Part shown: positions 7,769-15,848 of the stretch, piece after piece | How the letters are laid out: the number at the start of each line of letters is the position of its first letter | Position numbering within the stretch: position 1 is the first letter of the stretch | Notes under the pieces: generated by a model | Database searches by the model: none | Told to the model about the DNA's origin: nothing | Seen by the model: only the letters and a program-made list of their open reading frames with translations | Translations under genes and position numbers: made by a program | Source: an uncultured Erysipelotrichaceae bacterium | GTDB taxonomy: Bacteria > Bacillota_I > Bacilli_A > Erysipelotrichales > Erysipelotrichaceae | Reading direction: 5' to 3' | Assembly: GCA_934699415.1 (NCBI GenBank) | Contig: CAKUWO010000012.1 | Coordinates: 1-35,339 of the forward strand | DNA: 35,339 bases

Positions 7769-8125
7769 CTAGAACTTGAGACCGGCTTCGCGAGCGGCGT
7801 CAGCCAATGCCTGTACTCTGCCGTGATAGATATAACCGCCGCGGTCAAATACAACGGTATCGATGTTTTTAGCTAATGCACGTTTAGCAACTTCTGAACC
7901 TACTGCTTTAGCAGCTTCAATGTTTCCACCGTGTTCAAGCTTCATTTCTAAAGAAGAAGCAGAAACTAATGTGTTTCCATTAACATCATCGATGAGCTGA
8001 GCAAAGATGTGCTTATTTGAACGGAAAACGCTGAGGCGTGGGCAGGATGCTGTACCGGAGACTTTTCTACGGATACGAGCATGTCTTCTTAAACGTTCTG
8101 AATTTTTAGAAACTTTCTTTAACAT
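7769..8125 (-). CDS. rplR: 50S ribosomal protein L18
   Basis: 118 residues. RHARIRRKVSGTASCPRLSVFRSNKHIFAQLIDD and the end YIYHGRVQALADAAREAGLKF are typical. L18 binds 5S rRNA together with L5. It lies 8 nt upstream of rpsE. Confidence 0.98.
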   Translation of the reverse strand: MLKKVSKNSERLRRHARIRRKVSGTASCPRLSVFRSNKHIFAQLIDDVNGNTLVSASSLEMKLEHGGNIEAAKAVGSEVAKRALAKNIDTVVFDRGGYIYHGRVQALADAAREAGLKF

Positions 8126-8146
8126 GTCTTATTTCTCCTTTCCCAC

Positions 8147-8689
8147 TTACTTACCAGCAGTCTTACCTTCCTTACGACGGATAACTTCTCCAACATAGTG
8201 GATACCTTTTCCTTTGTAAGGTTCTGGTTTACGGAATGAACGGATGTTAGCAGCTACTTCACCAACGCGCTGTTTATCAATACCTGAAACCTTGATTTGT
8301 GTAGGCTTTGGTACTTCAACAGTAACGCCATCTTCTACTACATATTCGATGTTGTGGGAATAACCTAAACGAAGGGTAAGCTTATTTCCTGAAAGGGCAG
8401 CATTGTAACCGATACCTTCAATTTCAAGCTGTTTAACATAACCTTCATGTACACCAACAATCATGTTGTGGAGTAATGCACGAGTTGTGCCATGGAGCTG
8501 TTTGGTATGTTTTTCATCATTAGCGCGAACACAAGTAATAACACCATTGTCATTCTTGATTTCGATTAATGGACTAAATTTACGTGTCAGAGTGCCCTTA
8601 GGACCCTTGACAGTCACCTCATTCCCTTCAGCGATTGTGATTTCAACGCCTGCAGGAACGGTAATCGTTTTATTTCCGATACGTGACAT
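8147..8689 (-). CDS. rplF: 50S ribosomal protein L6
   Basis: 180 residues starting MSRIGNKTITVPAGVEI, with the two repeated alpha/beta domains and the conserved NIRSFRKPEPYKGKGIHYVGE near the C terminus. L6 lies by the factor-binding (GTPase) side of the 50S subunit. Spacing to rpsH and rplR is about 20 nt each. Confidence 0.98.
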   Translation of the reverse strand: MSRIGNKTITVPAGVEITIAEGNEVTVKGPKGTLTRKFSPLIEIKNDNGVITCVRANDEKHTKQLHGTTRALLHNMIVGVHEGYVKQLEIEGIGYNAALSGNKLTLRLGYSHNIEYVVEDGVTVEVPKPTQIKVSGIDKQRVGEVAANIRSFRKPEPYKGKGIHYVGEVIRRKEGKTAGK

Positions 8690-8707
8690 TTCTTTCTCCT
8701 TCTTTTA

Positions 8708-9109
8708 TTACCAGACGTAAGCGACAACTTCGCCGCCTAATTTCTGTTTGCGAGCATCACGGTCAGTCATTAAACCGTGTGATGTTGAGATAATTGCAAT
8801 ACCAAGACCGTTGAGTACACGTGGAACTGCATCTGATTTAGCATAAACTCTTAAACCTGGTTTTGAGATTCTCTTTAAACCAGAGATAACTTTTTCACCA
8901 TTTTCGCTTGCACGTAAAGTGATGATAATTTTCTTATCTTTTGCAGCTTCTCCAACTACAGTGTAGTCAGCGATATAGTTTTCTTCTTTTAAGATACGTG
9001 CGATTTCGCATTTTACCTTTGAGCATGGAACTTCTACTGTTTCATGGTCAGCACGGATAGCGTTGCGCACTCTAGTGAGCATATCGGCAATTGGATCTGT
9101 CATATTCAT
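8708..9109 (-). CDS. rpsH: 30S ribosomal protein S8
   Basis: 133 residues. The start MNMTDPIADMLTRVRNA and the 16S-binding end STSHGLMTDRDARKQKLGGEVVAYVW are diagnostic. In E. coli S8 is the translational repressor of the spc operon; no equivalent target structure was recognised here. Confidence 0.98.
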   Translation of the reverse strand: MNMTDPIADMLTRVRNAIRADHETVEVPCSKVKCEIARILKEENYIADYTVVGEAAKDKKIIITLRASENGEKVISGLKRISKPGLRVYAKSDAVPRVLNGLGIAIISTSHGLMTDRDARKQKLGGEVVAYVW

Positions 9110-9123
9110 ATCGCAGTACCTCC

Positions 9124-9309
9124 TTACCAGCTAGCCTTTCTTACTCCTGGAATCTGGCCTTTATAAGCTAATTCACGGAAGCAGATACGGCATAATTTAT
9201 ATTTTCTTAATACAGAATGTGGACGACCACAGCGTTCACATCTTGTATATTCACGAGACGAGAACTTTTGTGGACGATGTGCCTTAACTTTCATGGATGT
9301 TTTTGCCAT
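9124..9309 (-). CDS. rpsN: 30S ribosomal protein S14, zinc form (type Z)
   Basis: 61 residues, the short zinc-binding form. C24, C27, C40 and C43 form the CxxC...CxxC zinc site (RCERCG...LCRICF), and it ends KGQIPGVRKASW. Some Bacillus strains have a second zinc-free copy elsewhere; none is in this window. It lies between rplE and rpsH. Confidence 0.98.
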   Translation of the reverse strand: MAKTSMKVKAHRPQKFSSREYTRCERCGRPHSVLRKYKLCRICFRELAYKGQIPGVRKASW

Positions 9310-9323
9310 ATAATTCTCCTCTC

Positions 9324-9863
9324 TTACTTAGCAAATGGCATGCCCATTTCTCTAAGCAGTGCCTTTGCTTCTTCGTTTGTATTTGCACTTGTTACGATAA
9401 CAATGTCCATACCACGAACTTTGTTTACTTTATCGTATTGAATTTCTGGGAAGATAATCTGTTCTTTGACACCGAGTGTATAGTTACCACGACCATCGAA
9501 AGCAGTATTGCTTACACCGTGAAAGTCTCTTACACGTGGTAAAGAAATAGAAACTAACTTATCAAAGAATTCATACATACGTTCTTTACGGAGAGTTACC
9601 TTGCAGCCAATTTCCATACCTTCACGAAGTTTGAAGTTCGCAATGGATTTCTTAGCTTTTGTGATAACTGGTTTCTGACCAGAAATCTGAGTTAATTCAG
9701 CAACTGCTTCTTCTAAAGCTTTAGGATTGCCAATTGCATCGCCTACTCCAAGGTTGATAACAATCTTTTCGAGATGTGGAACTTGCATGATTGAAGAATA
9801 GTTGAATTCTTTCATTAAAGTTTCTTTAATCTCGTTGTTATATTTTTCCTGTAAACGGTTCAT
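9324..9863 (-). CDS. rplE: 50S ribosomal protein L5
   Basis: 179 residues starting MNRLQEKYNNEIKETLMKEF; QISGQKPVITKAKKSIANFKLREG and RDFHGVSNTAFDGRGNYTLG are conserved. L5 binds 5S rRNA and contacts P-site tRNA. Its ATG overlaps the rplX stop by one base (TAATG), indicating coupled translation. Confidence 0.98.
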   Translation of the reverse strand: MNRLQEKYNNEIKETLMKEFNYSSIMQVPHLEKIVINLGVGDAIGNPKALEEAVAELTQISGQKPVITKAKKSIANFKLREGMEIGCKVTLRKERMYEFFDKLVSISLPRVRDFHGVSNTAFDGRGNYTLGVKEQIIFPEIQYDKVNKVRGMDIVIVTSANTNEEAKALLREMGMPFAK

Positions 9864-10183
9864 TACTTCTTACCTCCCTTGATAACAGCGCCAGTTTTCT
9901 TATAGATACGTACTTTCTTTCCGTCTTCTACTTTGAAACCAACACGGGAAGCTTTCTTTGCTTTTGAATCATAAGCAACAACGTTAGAAGCATCGATTGG
10001 CATTTCTTTAGAGATAATGCCACCTTCAGGATTTTCCTGTGAAGGTTTTAATGCTTTCTTTGCGATATTAACGCCTTCTACAACTACTTTATTTTTTGTT
10101 GGGAAGACAGCGATGACATCAGCGATAGTGCCTTTATCAGCACCTGTGATGACCTTAACTTTATCACCAGTTTTGATCTTCAT
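9863..10183 (-). CDS. rplX: 50S ribosomal protein L24
   Basis: 106 residues with a KOW motif at the start (MKIKTGDKVKVITGADKG) followed by VVVEGVNIAKKALKPSQENPEGGI. L24 initiates 50S assembly by binding 23S domain I. It overlaps rplE by one nucleotide and follows rplN by 15 nt. Confidence 0.98.
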   Translation of the reverse strand: MKIKTGDKVKVITGADKGTIADVIAVFPTKNKVVVEGVNIAKKALKPSQENPEGGIISKEMPIDASNVVAYDSKAKKASRVGFKVEDGKKVRIYKKTGAVIKGGKK

Positions 10184-10198
10184 ATTTTGTCCTCTCCT

Positions 10199-10567
10199 TT
10201 AAAGTACTTCTGGAGCAAGAGACACGATCTTCATGAAGCCCTTATCGCGAAGTTCACGAGCAACAGGACCGAAAATACGTGTTCCTACCGGTGTTAAATC
10301 ATCTTTGATGATGACAGCAGCGTTGTCATCGAAGCGGATATGTGAACCATTGTCACGGCTAATGCCATACTTTGTACGTACGATAACAGCCTTAACTACT
10401 TGGCTCTTTTTAGCAGTTCCATTAGGAGCTGCATCTTTAACTGCACAAACAACAATATCACCGATGTTTGCAGTCTTACGTTTACTGCCACCTAAGCAGC
10501 GAATAACAAGGAGCTCTTTAGCGCCAGTATTATCCGCAACTTTTAATCTAGTTTCATTACTAATCAT
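10199..10567 (-). CDS. rplN: 50S ribosomal protein L14
   Basis: 122 residues, exact family length. LKVADNTGAKELLVIRCLGG and RIFGPVARELRDKGFMKIVSLAPEVL are hallmarks. L14 forms intersubunit bridges and is the docking site of the silencing factor RsfS. Confidence 0.98.
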   Translation of the reverse strand: MISNETRLKVADNTGAKELLVIRCLGGSKRKTANIGDIVVCAVKDAAPNGTAKKSQVVKAVIVRTKYGISRDNGSHIRFDDNAAVIIKDDLTPVGTRIFGPVARELRDKGFMKIVSLAPEVL

Positions 10568-10582
10568 TTTGGACCTCCGGCA

Positions 10583-10849
10583 TTAAAGAATAATTGCTTT
10601 TTCTACAATCTTTACGAGACGGAAATGTTTATCACGGCTTAAAGGTCTTGTTTCCATGATAACAACTGTATCGCCGATTCCAGCTTCGTTGTTTTCATCA
10701 TGTGCCTTATAACGACGTGAGTCTTTTACTTTCTTTCCGTAAAGAGGATGACTGGATTTGGTAGAAACCTCAACAACGATAGTTTTATCCATCTTGTTAG
10801 ATACTACTTTACCGCGTAATACGCGTCTAGAACTTGTTTCTCTTTCCAT
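10583..10849 (-). CDS. rpsQ: 30S ribosomal protein S17
   Basis: 88 residues with an OB fold: RRVLRGKVVSNKMDKTIVVEV, HPLYGKKVKDSRRYKAHDE and DTVVIMETRPLSRDKHFRLV. S17 binds the 5' domain of 16S rRNA early in assembly. It starts 3 nt after the rpmC stop. Confidence 0.98.
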   Translation of the reverse strand: MERETSSRRVLRGKVVSNKMDKTIVVEVSTKSSHPLYGKKVKDSRRYKAHDENNEAGIGDTVVIMETRPLSRDKHFRLVKIVEKAIIL

Positions 10850-10852
10850 CGA

Positions 10853-11056
10853 TTAGCCCTCCTTTGTTGCGAGTTCTCTTTCTTTGAGAACAGTAAGAAT
10901 ACGAGCAATTGACTTCTTGAGTTCATGTGCACGCATTGGGTTGTCAATCGAACCAGTTGCGCGTGCAAAACGCAAATCATATAGTTCAGATTTCATTTCC
11001 GCAACAGATTTTAAGAGGTCTTCATTTGACATACTGCGGATTTCTTTAACGTTCAT
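10853..11056 (-). CDS. rpmC: 50S ribosomal protein L29
   Basis: 67 residues forming two helices: MNVKEIRSMSNEDLLKSVAE and LYDLRFARATGSIDNPMRAH followed by KKSIARILTVLKERE. L29 is at the tunnel exit beside L23. It lies between rplP and rpsQ with spacings of 5 and 3 nt. Confidence 0.97.
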   Translation of the reverse strand: MNVKEIRSMSNEDLLKSVAEMKSELYDLRFARATGSIDNPMRAHELKKSIARILTVLKERELATKEG

Positions 11057-11061
11057 GTCTA

Positions 11062-11472
11062 CTACGCACCTTTCTTGACAAACTTAGATTTAACTGGCAA
11101 CTTGTGGCTAGCTAAACGGAGAGCTTCACGAGCTGTTGCTTCATCAACACCGCCGATTTCAAACATTACGCGGCCTTCTTGAACTACAGCAACCCATCCT
11201 TCTGGAGAACCTTTACCTGAACCCATACGAACTTCAAGAGGTTTCTTTGTGATAGCAAGATGTGGGAAGATTTTGATCCAAACTTTACCGCCACGGTTCA
11301 TATAACGAGTCATGGCAATACGAGCAGCTTCGATCTGGTTATTTGAAACATAACCACCCTCTGTTGCAACTAAACCGTATTCACCGAATGCTACTTCAGT
11401 ACCAGCTTTTGCTTTGCCTTCATAGCTTAAGCGATGTGGACGGCGATATTTAGTTCTCTTTGGCATTAACAT
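11062..11472 (-). CDS. rplP: 50S ribosomal protein L16
   Basis: 136 residues starting MLMPKRTKYRRPHRLSYEG. The KVWIKIFPHLAITKKPLEVR and MGSGKGSPEGWVAVVQ segments are typical of L16, which contacts the A- and P-site tRNA elbows. GGAGGGTG lies 7 nt before the first ATG, favouring it over the ATG two codons later. Confidence 0.98.
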   Translation of the reverse strand: MLMPKRTKYRRPHRLSYEGKAKAGTEVAFGEYGLVATEGGYVSNNQIEAARIAMTRYMNRGGKVWIKIFPHLAITKKPLEVRMGSGKGSPEGWVAVVQEGRVMFEIGGVDEATAREALRLASHKLPVKSKFVKKGA

Positions 11473-11474
11473 AA

Positions 11475-12239
11475 TTATTCACCCTCCTTAACTTCAGTTG
11501 CTGGCTTAGCTTCAGCCTTATTTTCGAAACGGCGATTTGGACGACGGTTATTGTTACGACGATCGTTGCGTCCGCTATTCTTTGGTTTTTCTGGTTCTTT
11601 TACCATTTCTCCAGGTAAAACTTCACCACGGCAGATCCAAACTTTAACACCTAAGATACCATATGTTGTCATAGCTTCAGCTAATGCATAGTCGATATCT
11701 GAGCGTAATGTATGAAGTGGAACGATACCTTCTGAGTAACCTTCAGTACGTGCGATATCTGCACCGCCTAAACGGCCACCAACTTTTGTACGAATACCTT
11801 TAGCGCCAGCTCTCATAGTCTGCTGAATAGTTTTCTTTTGAGCTGTACGGAATGATTGACGTTCTTCAAGCATTCTAGCAATCTTATTAGCAACTAATGT
11901 TGCATCTAAATCAGTGTTTGCTACTTCAACGATATTGATGTTAAGAGTCTTATCACCAACAAGCTTAGTTAAGCTCTTCTTAAGCTCTTCGATTTTCTTA
12001 CCATCTTCGCCAACAAACATACCAGGACGAGCTGTGCGAATGATGAGATTGATATGGTTCTTGCTACGTTCGATTTCAACGCGTGCTACCATGCAATCTT
12101 TGCAATCCTTAGCGATGAGTTCACGGATTTTAATATCTTCTTGAAGGAGTGTTCCGTAATCTTTTTCAGCGTACCAACGTGATTCCCAATCGCGAATAAC
12201 GCCTACACGGAATCCTACAGGACTTACTTTCTGACCCAT
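11475..12239 (-). CDS. rpsC: 30S ribosomal protein S3 with C-terminal extension
   Basis: 254 residues, against about 218 in Bacillus. The N-terminal KH domain includes IRTARPGMFVGEDGKKIEELKK, the C-terminal domain includes MRAGAKGIRTKVGGRLGGADIARTE, and the normal protein ends near VLPGEMVKEPEKP. Residues from about 218 on are a low-complexity Arg/Asn-rich tail (GRNDRRNNNRRPNRRF) ending in an acidic/Ala/Lys stretch. S3 forms the mRNA entry site with S4 and S5. AGGAGG precedes the start. Confidence 0.97.
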   Translation of the reverse strand: MGQKVSPVGFRVGVIRDWESRWYAEKDYGTLLQEDIKIRELIAKDCKDCMVARVEIERSKNHINLIIRTARPGMFVGEDGKKIEELKKSLTKLVGDKTLNINIVEVANTDLDATLVANKIARMLEERQSFRTAQKKTIQQTMRAGAKGIRTKVGGRLGGADIARTEGYSEGIVPLHTLRSDIDYALAEAMTTYGILGVKVWICRGEVLPGEMVKEPEKPKNSGRNDRRNNNRRPNRRFENKAEAKPATEVKEGE

Positions 12240-12250
12240 GTCTTATCCTC

Positions 12251-12583
12251 CTATCTCTCTTCAACCACGATAGTGATGTGGCTTGTTCTCTTCATGAGTG
12301 GAGAGGCACTACCCTTTGCACGTGGAAGGATACGTTTCATTGTGATTCCTTCATCAGCGTAACAAGCTTTGACATAGAGTTTTTCCTCGTCCATCTGATA
12401 ATTGTGCTTTGCGTTTGCACAAGCAGATTTTAATACTTTAGCAATTGGTTCACTTGCATGATTTGGAGTGAACTTTAAGATTGCTGCTGCTTCTTTAGCG
12501 TCTTTACCACGAATAAGATCTAATACTAAACGTGCCTTACGAGCAGAGACGCGAACAGTTTTAGCTGTTGCCTTTACTTCCAT
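12251..12583 (-). CDS. rplV: 50S ribosomal protein L22
   Basis: 110 residues. AKTVRVSARKARLVLDLIRGK and the tunnel-lining loop region MKRILPRAKGSASPLMKRTSHITIVVEE are present. L22 lines the peptide exit tunnel and is a known site of macrolide resistance; the loop here has no obvious insertion or deletion. Confidence 0.98.
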   Translation of the reverse strand: MEVKATAKTVRVSARKARLVLDLIRGKDAKEAAAILKFTPNHASEPIAKVLKSACANAKHNYQMDEEKLYVKACYADEGITMKRILPRAKGSASPLMKRTSHITIVVEER

Positions 12584-12597
12584 CTTATCTCTCCTCC

Positions 12598-12867
12598 TTA
12601 CGCTTTCTTATCGGAACCGTGACCGCCGAATTTACGTGTTGGTACGAATTCACCGAGCTTATGTCCAACCATATCTTCTGTTACATAAACAGGAAGATGT
12701 TCTTTACCGTTGTATACAGCGAATGTATGTTCAACGAAACTTGGGAAGATAGTTGAACGACGGGACCAAGTCTTAATTACTTCTTTTTTCTCTTGCTTAT
12801 TGAGCTCTTCTACCTTTTTCATTAAATGTTCATCAACGAAAGGCATTTTCTTTAGACTACGACTCAT
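12598..12867 (-). CDS. rpsS: 30S ribosomal protein S19
   Basis: 89 residues starting MSRSLKKMPFVDEHLMKKVE, with IKTWSRRSTIFPSFV, FAVYNGKEHLPVYV and MVGHKLGEFVPTRKFGGHG. S19 is in the 30S head, paired with S13. Confidence 0.98.
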   Translation of the reverse strand: MSRSLKKMPFVDEHLMKKVEELNKQEKKEVIKTWSRRSTIFPSFVEHTFAVYNGKEHLPVYVTEDMVGHKLGEFVPTRKFGGHGSDKKA

Positions 12868-12888
12868 TTATTTCTCCTTCCTTCCCGA

Positions 12889-13722
12889 TTATTTAGCATT
12901 TCTTCTTCTTACGATTAAATCGTTAGAAGCAAGCTTTGTCTTACGGGTCTTAACACCCATAGCTTTCTTGCCCCATGGAGTCATTGGTGACTTACGACCA
13001 ACTGGTGTACGTCCTTCACCACCACCATGTGGGTGATCTACAGGGTTCATTACAGAACCACGAACTGTTGGGCGGATACCCATCCAGCGTGAGCGACCAG
13101 CTTTACCAAGATTGATTAAGCTATAGTCACCGTTACCTACTGCACCAATAGTTGCACGGCAAACGCCTAATACCTTACGAACTTCGCCAGAAGCAAGACG
13201 TAAAGTAACATATTTTTCTTCGATACCAAGAATCTGGGCACTAACACCTGCAGATCTTGCAAGCTGTCCACCCTTACCTGGTTTTAATTCAACATTGTGA
13301 ACTACTGTACCTTCTGGGATATTTCTGAGTTCGCATGCGTTACCAACCTTGATATCTGTCTTTTCACCAGAGATAACCTTTGTACCAACTGTTAATCCTT
13401 CTGGTGCTAAGATGTAACGTTTTTCACCATCTACATAGTTAAGAAGAGCGATGTTTGCGTTACGGTTTGGATCGTATTCGATAGCAGCAACTGTTGCTGG
13501 GATATTGTCTTTGTTACGTTTGAAGTCAACCAGACGATAAAGACGCTTATGTCCGCCACCTTGATGACGAACTGTAATGCGACCGTTGTTGTTACGGCCA
13601 CCATTTTTCTTTAAGCTGACTGTTAATGATTTTTCTGGAGAAGTCTTTGTGATTTCTTCAAAAGTTAAACCAGTCATGCCACGTCTGCCTGGAGTAGTTG
13701 GCTTATATTTCTTAATAGCCAT
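12889..13722 (-). CDS. rplB: 50S ribosomal protein L2
   Basis: 277 residues starting MAIKKYKPTTPGRRGMTGLT. The GGGHKRLYRLVDFKRNK segment and the conserved NPVDHPHGGGEGRTPVGRKS loop, including the histidine near the peptidyl-transferase centre, are intact. It is separated from rplW by 65 nt, the widest gap in the superoperon, and AGGAGG precedes its ATG. Confidence 0.98.
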   Translation of the reverse strand: MAIKKYKPTTPGRRGMTGLTFEEITKTSPEKSLTVSLKKNGGRNNNGRITVRHQGGGHKRLYRLVDFKRNKDNIPATVAAIEYDPNRNANIALLNYVDGEKRYILAPEGLTVGTKVISGEKTDIKVGNACELRNIPEGTVVHNVELKPGKGGQLARSAGVSAQILGIEEKYVTLRLASGEVRKVLGVCRATIGAVGNGDYSLINLGKAGRSRWMGIRPTVRGSVMNPVDHPHGGGEGRTPVGRKSPMTPWGKKAMGVKTRKTKLASNDLIVRRRNAK

Positions 13723-13743
13723 TTTGATTTCCTCCTATGCTAT

Positions 13744-13771
13744 TATCCGGAATTCGCATTTTCTTCCGATA
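13744..13771 (-). other. Intercistronic hairpin between rplW and rplB
   Basis: An imperfect stem, TATCGGAA with TTCCGGATA (one bulged base), and an 11-nt loop lies in the widest gap of the superoperon. There is no T-run, so it is not a terminator. It may stabilise or mark a processing point in the mRNA; that is inference. Confidence 0.35.
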
Positions 13772-13787
13772 GTTATATTTAATAAGA

Positions 13788-14078
13788 TTACTTATCTGAG
13801 AGGATTTCGATTGAAGAACCTTCAGCAAGTTTTACATAAGCTTTCTTGAATGAGCCTACAACACCTACATAACGGCCAACTCTCTTGACTTTCTTTGCAG
13901 TGTTTACGATATTAACTCTTTCAACTTTAACGCCATAGATTTCTTCAATTGCCTGTTTAACATGAATCTTATTCATTGATTTAGCAACTTCGAATACAAC
14001 GACATTGTTTTCAGCTTGTGCTTTCATTGTCTTTTCAGTTACGAGCGGACGGATGATGAGTTCTTTTGCATTACTCAT
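13788..14078 (-). CDS. rplW: 50S ribosomal protein L23
   Basis: 96 residues: IIRPLVTEKTMKAQAENNVV, EEIYGVKVERVNIVNTAKK and KKAYVKLAEGSSIEIL. L23 is the docking site for trigger factor and SRP at the tunnel exit. Its start overlaps the rplD end by 8 nt. Confidence 0.98.
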   Translation of the reverse strand: MSNAKELIIRPLVTEKTMKAQAENNVVVFEVAKSMNKIHVKQAIEEIYGVKVERVNIVNTAKKVKRVGRYVGVVGSFKKAYVKLAEGSSIEILSDK

Positions 14079-14706
14079 TGCCTAAAACCTCCCCTAATTT
14101 GTTGGCAGCAACTTCAGTTACAACAAGATTAGAAGCATTTGTGAGGTCATAGATGTTTAAACCTTCAACTGTAACGATTTCAACCTTGCCTAAGTTACGG
14201 CTTGCAAGATAAGCATTTTCGAAATCTTCTGAAGCATCGATAACGAATAATACTTTTTTATCAAGATTGAAAGCATTTAATACATTAACGAAATCTTTAG
14301 TTTTTGCAGATTCCATAGCGATGGAATTGATAACTGTAAGATTGTTTTCTTTAGCCTTGAAACTAAGACCACTCTTTAATGCGAGCTTTCTAACCTTGCG
14401 GTTAATCTTGCTGATATAAGTACGTGGTGTAGGACCGAAAGCGATAGCGCCGTGTCTCCATTGAGTAGCACGTGTACTACCCTGACGAGCATTACCAGTA
14501 CCTTTCTGTCTGAATGGCTTTTTACCAGTTCCTGATACTTCAGAGCGTGTCTTTGTATCAGCTGTGCCCTGGCGCCATGAATTTTGCTGACGGATAACAG
14601 CATCAAATACTGCCTGCTGGTTTGGTTCGATACCGAAGACGCTATCAGCTAATTCGATTTCGCCAACCTTAGCAGCAGTAAGATCAAATACATCAAATTT
14701 TGCCAT
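14071..14706 (-). CDS. rplD: 50S ribosomal protein L4
   Basis: 211 residues. The extended loop KPFRQKGTGNARQGSTRATQW, which reaches into the exit tunnel, is conserved, as is GPTPRTYISKINRKVRKLAL. In E. coli L4 represses its own operon through the S10 leader; the structured leader upstream of rpsJ makes a similar feedback plausible here but untested. GAGGAGG lies at the end of rplC. Confidence 0.98.
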   Translation of the reverse strand: MAKFDVFDLTAAKVGEIELADSVFGIEPNQQAVFDAVIRQQNSWRQGTADTKTRSEVSGTGKKPFRQKGTGNARQGSTRATQWRHGAIAFGPTPRTYISKINRKVRKLALKSGLSFKAKENNLTVINSIAMESAKTKDFVNVLNAFNLDKKVLFVIDASEDFENAYLASRNLGKVEIVTVEGLNIYDLTNASNLVVTEVAANKLGEVLGNE

Positions 14707-14709
14707 GGA

Positions 14710-15384
14710 TTAAGCCTCCTCGTTTAAGAGAACCTTTGGTTCAACGTGTTTAACAGGTTTAACTGTTGTCTTGACCATAACTAAGCCTCTTTTTGCTCCA
14801 GGTACATTACCCTTTACTAAGAGATAGTTCTTGTCAGCATCAACCTTGATGATTTCAAGATTCTGATTTGTTGTTGTGTATACGCCGTCATGACCTGGCA
14901 TTGGTGTGTTCTTTTCAATGCGGCCATTGTTACGACCAGTTGTTGCTAATGAACCGATATGGCGTTCGTTCTTAGAACCACCATGGCTAGCAGGTCCGCG
15001 GCCGTGGTTATAACGTGCGATTGTGCCAGTGTAGCCTTTACCTTTGGAAACACCTGTCACATCGACAATGTCACCAGCGGAAAAGAGGTCTACTTTTACT
15101 TCGTCGCCAACGTTTAAGTTCATCATTTCGTCAGCACGAATTTCTTTGATGAAGCGCTTAGCATTAACACCAGCTTTTTTAGCATGTCCAGCTTCTGGCT
15201 TAGATACGAGCTTTTCTCTCTTATCTTCTAAACCGAGCTGAATAGCATCATAACCGTCAGTGTTAACTACTTTTTTCTGCATAACTACGTTTGGTTCAAC
15301 TTCGATTACAGTAACAGGAACTAATGTACCGTCATCTGTGAATACCTGAGTCATGCCAAGTTTTCTTCCAAGTAATCCTTTCAT
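14710..15384 (-). CDS. rplC: 50S ribosomal protein L3
   Basis: 224 residues starting MKGLLGRKLGMTQVFTDDGT. The central loop GRGPASHGGSKNERHIGSLA and MPGHDGVYTTTNQNLEI are diagnostic. L3 reaches the peptidyl-transferase centre. AAAGGTG precedes the ATG; rplD follows after 3 nt. Confidence 0.98.
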   Translation of the reverse strand: MKGLLGRKLGMTQVFTDDGTLVPVTVIEVEPNVVMQKKVVNTDGYDAIQLGLEDKREKLVSKPEAGHAKKAGVNAKRFIKEIRADEMMNLNVGDEVKVDLFSAGDIVDVTGVSKGKGYTGTIARYNHGRGPASHGGSKNERHIGSLATTGRNNGRIEKNTPMPGHDGVYTTTNQNLEIIKVDADKNYLLVKGNVPGAKRGLVMVKTTVKPVKHVEPKVLLNEEA

Positions 15385-15403
15385 GATGTCACCTTTCTAG
15401 TTT

Positions 15404-15715
15404 TTAAAGTTTGATTTCGATATCAACACCGCTTGGTAATTCTAAGCGGGAAAGGGAGTCAATCGTTTTAGCGGTTGGTCCGATGATTTCGATAAGACGT
15501 TTGTGTGTGCGAATTTCGAACTGTTCACGACTATCCTTGTATTTGTGTGGTGAACGTAAGATGGTGATGATTTGTTTCTCTGTTGGTAATGGAATCGGTC
15601 CAACGACTTTCTTGACTCCGCCTTCTTCAGCAGCCTTTACAATTTTCTGTGTTGCTGCATCCAAAGAGCGTGATTCATAAGCCTTGAGCTTGATTCTTAC
15701 GTTATTCTTTGCCAT
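15404..15715 (-). CDS. rpsJ: 30S ribosomal protein S10 (NusE)
   Basis: 103 residues starting MAKNNVRIKLKAYESRSLDA, with GPIPLPTEKQIITILRSPHKYKDSREQFEIRTHKR. S10 is a 30S head protein and also the NusE partner of NusB in antitermination. The frame stays open for 41 codons upstream, but AAGGAGG lies directly before the ATG at 15715 and the family starts here. First gene of the superoperon. Confidence 0.98.
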   Translation of the reverse strand: MAKNNVRIKLKAYESRSLDAATQKIVKAAEEGGVKKVVGPIPLPTEKQIITILRSPHKYKDSREQFEIRTHKRLIEIIGPTAKTIDSLSRLELPSGVDIEIKL

Positions 15716-15842
15716 GAAATCTTCCTCCTTCATTTCATCTACTAGCTTTATCACTAGTAACTTGCTCCTTGTGAGTTCCCCGGTTATCACACAGTCACAC
15801 GGGTGTCCGTGTGCCGGCAATCTCCCATATCTTTGCAAGCGC
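15716..15842 (-). promoter_or_regulatory. Structured 5' leader of the S10 operon
   Basis: The predicted leader is about 127 nt. It can fold a GC-rich hairpin: a perfect 7-bp stem (15796-15802 with 15807-15813) capped by a 4-nt loop and closed below by CCGG (15780-15783) with CCGG (15814-15817), leaving a one-sided internal loop. A second stem TACTAG/CTAGTA (15740-15745 with 15754-15759) lies just before the rpsJ Shine-Dalgarno. Autoregulatory leaders are known for S10 operons (L4 in E. coli); whether L4 binds this one is inference. No T-run follows the first hairpin, so control by translation or RNA stability is more likely than attenuation. Confidence 0.5.
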
Positions 15843-15848
15843 TCAAAT

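Noticed and set aside
7141..7779. 212-codon plus-strand open frame opposite rpsE
   Set aside because: It is the mirror of a highly expressed ribosomal gene, has a low-complexity Arg/Thr/Pro translation, no ribosome-binding site and no known family; a codon-bias shadow.
15716..15838. Upstream in-frame extension of rpsJ, including a GTG 13 codons before the ATG with AAGGAG 10 nt upstream
   Set aside because: The family starts at MAKNNVRIKL, AAGGAGG precedes that ATG, and the region is better explained as a structured leader.
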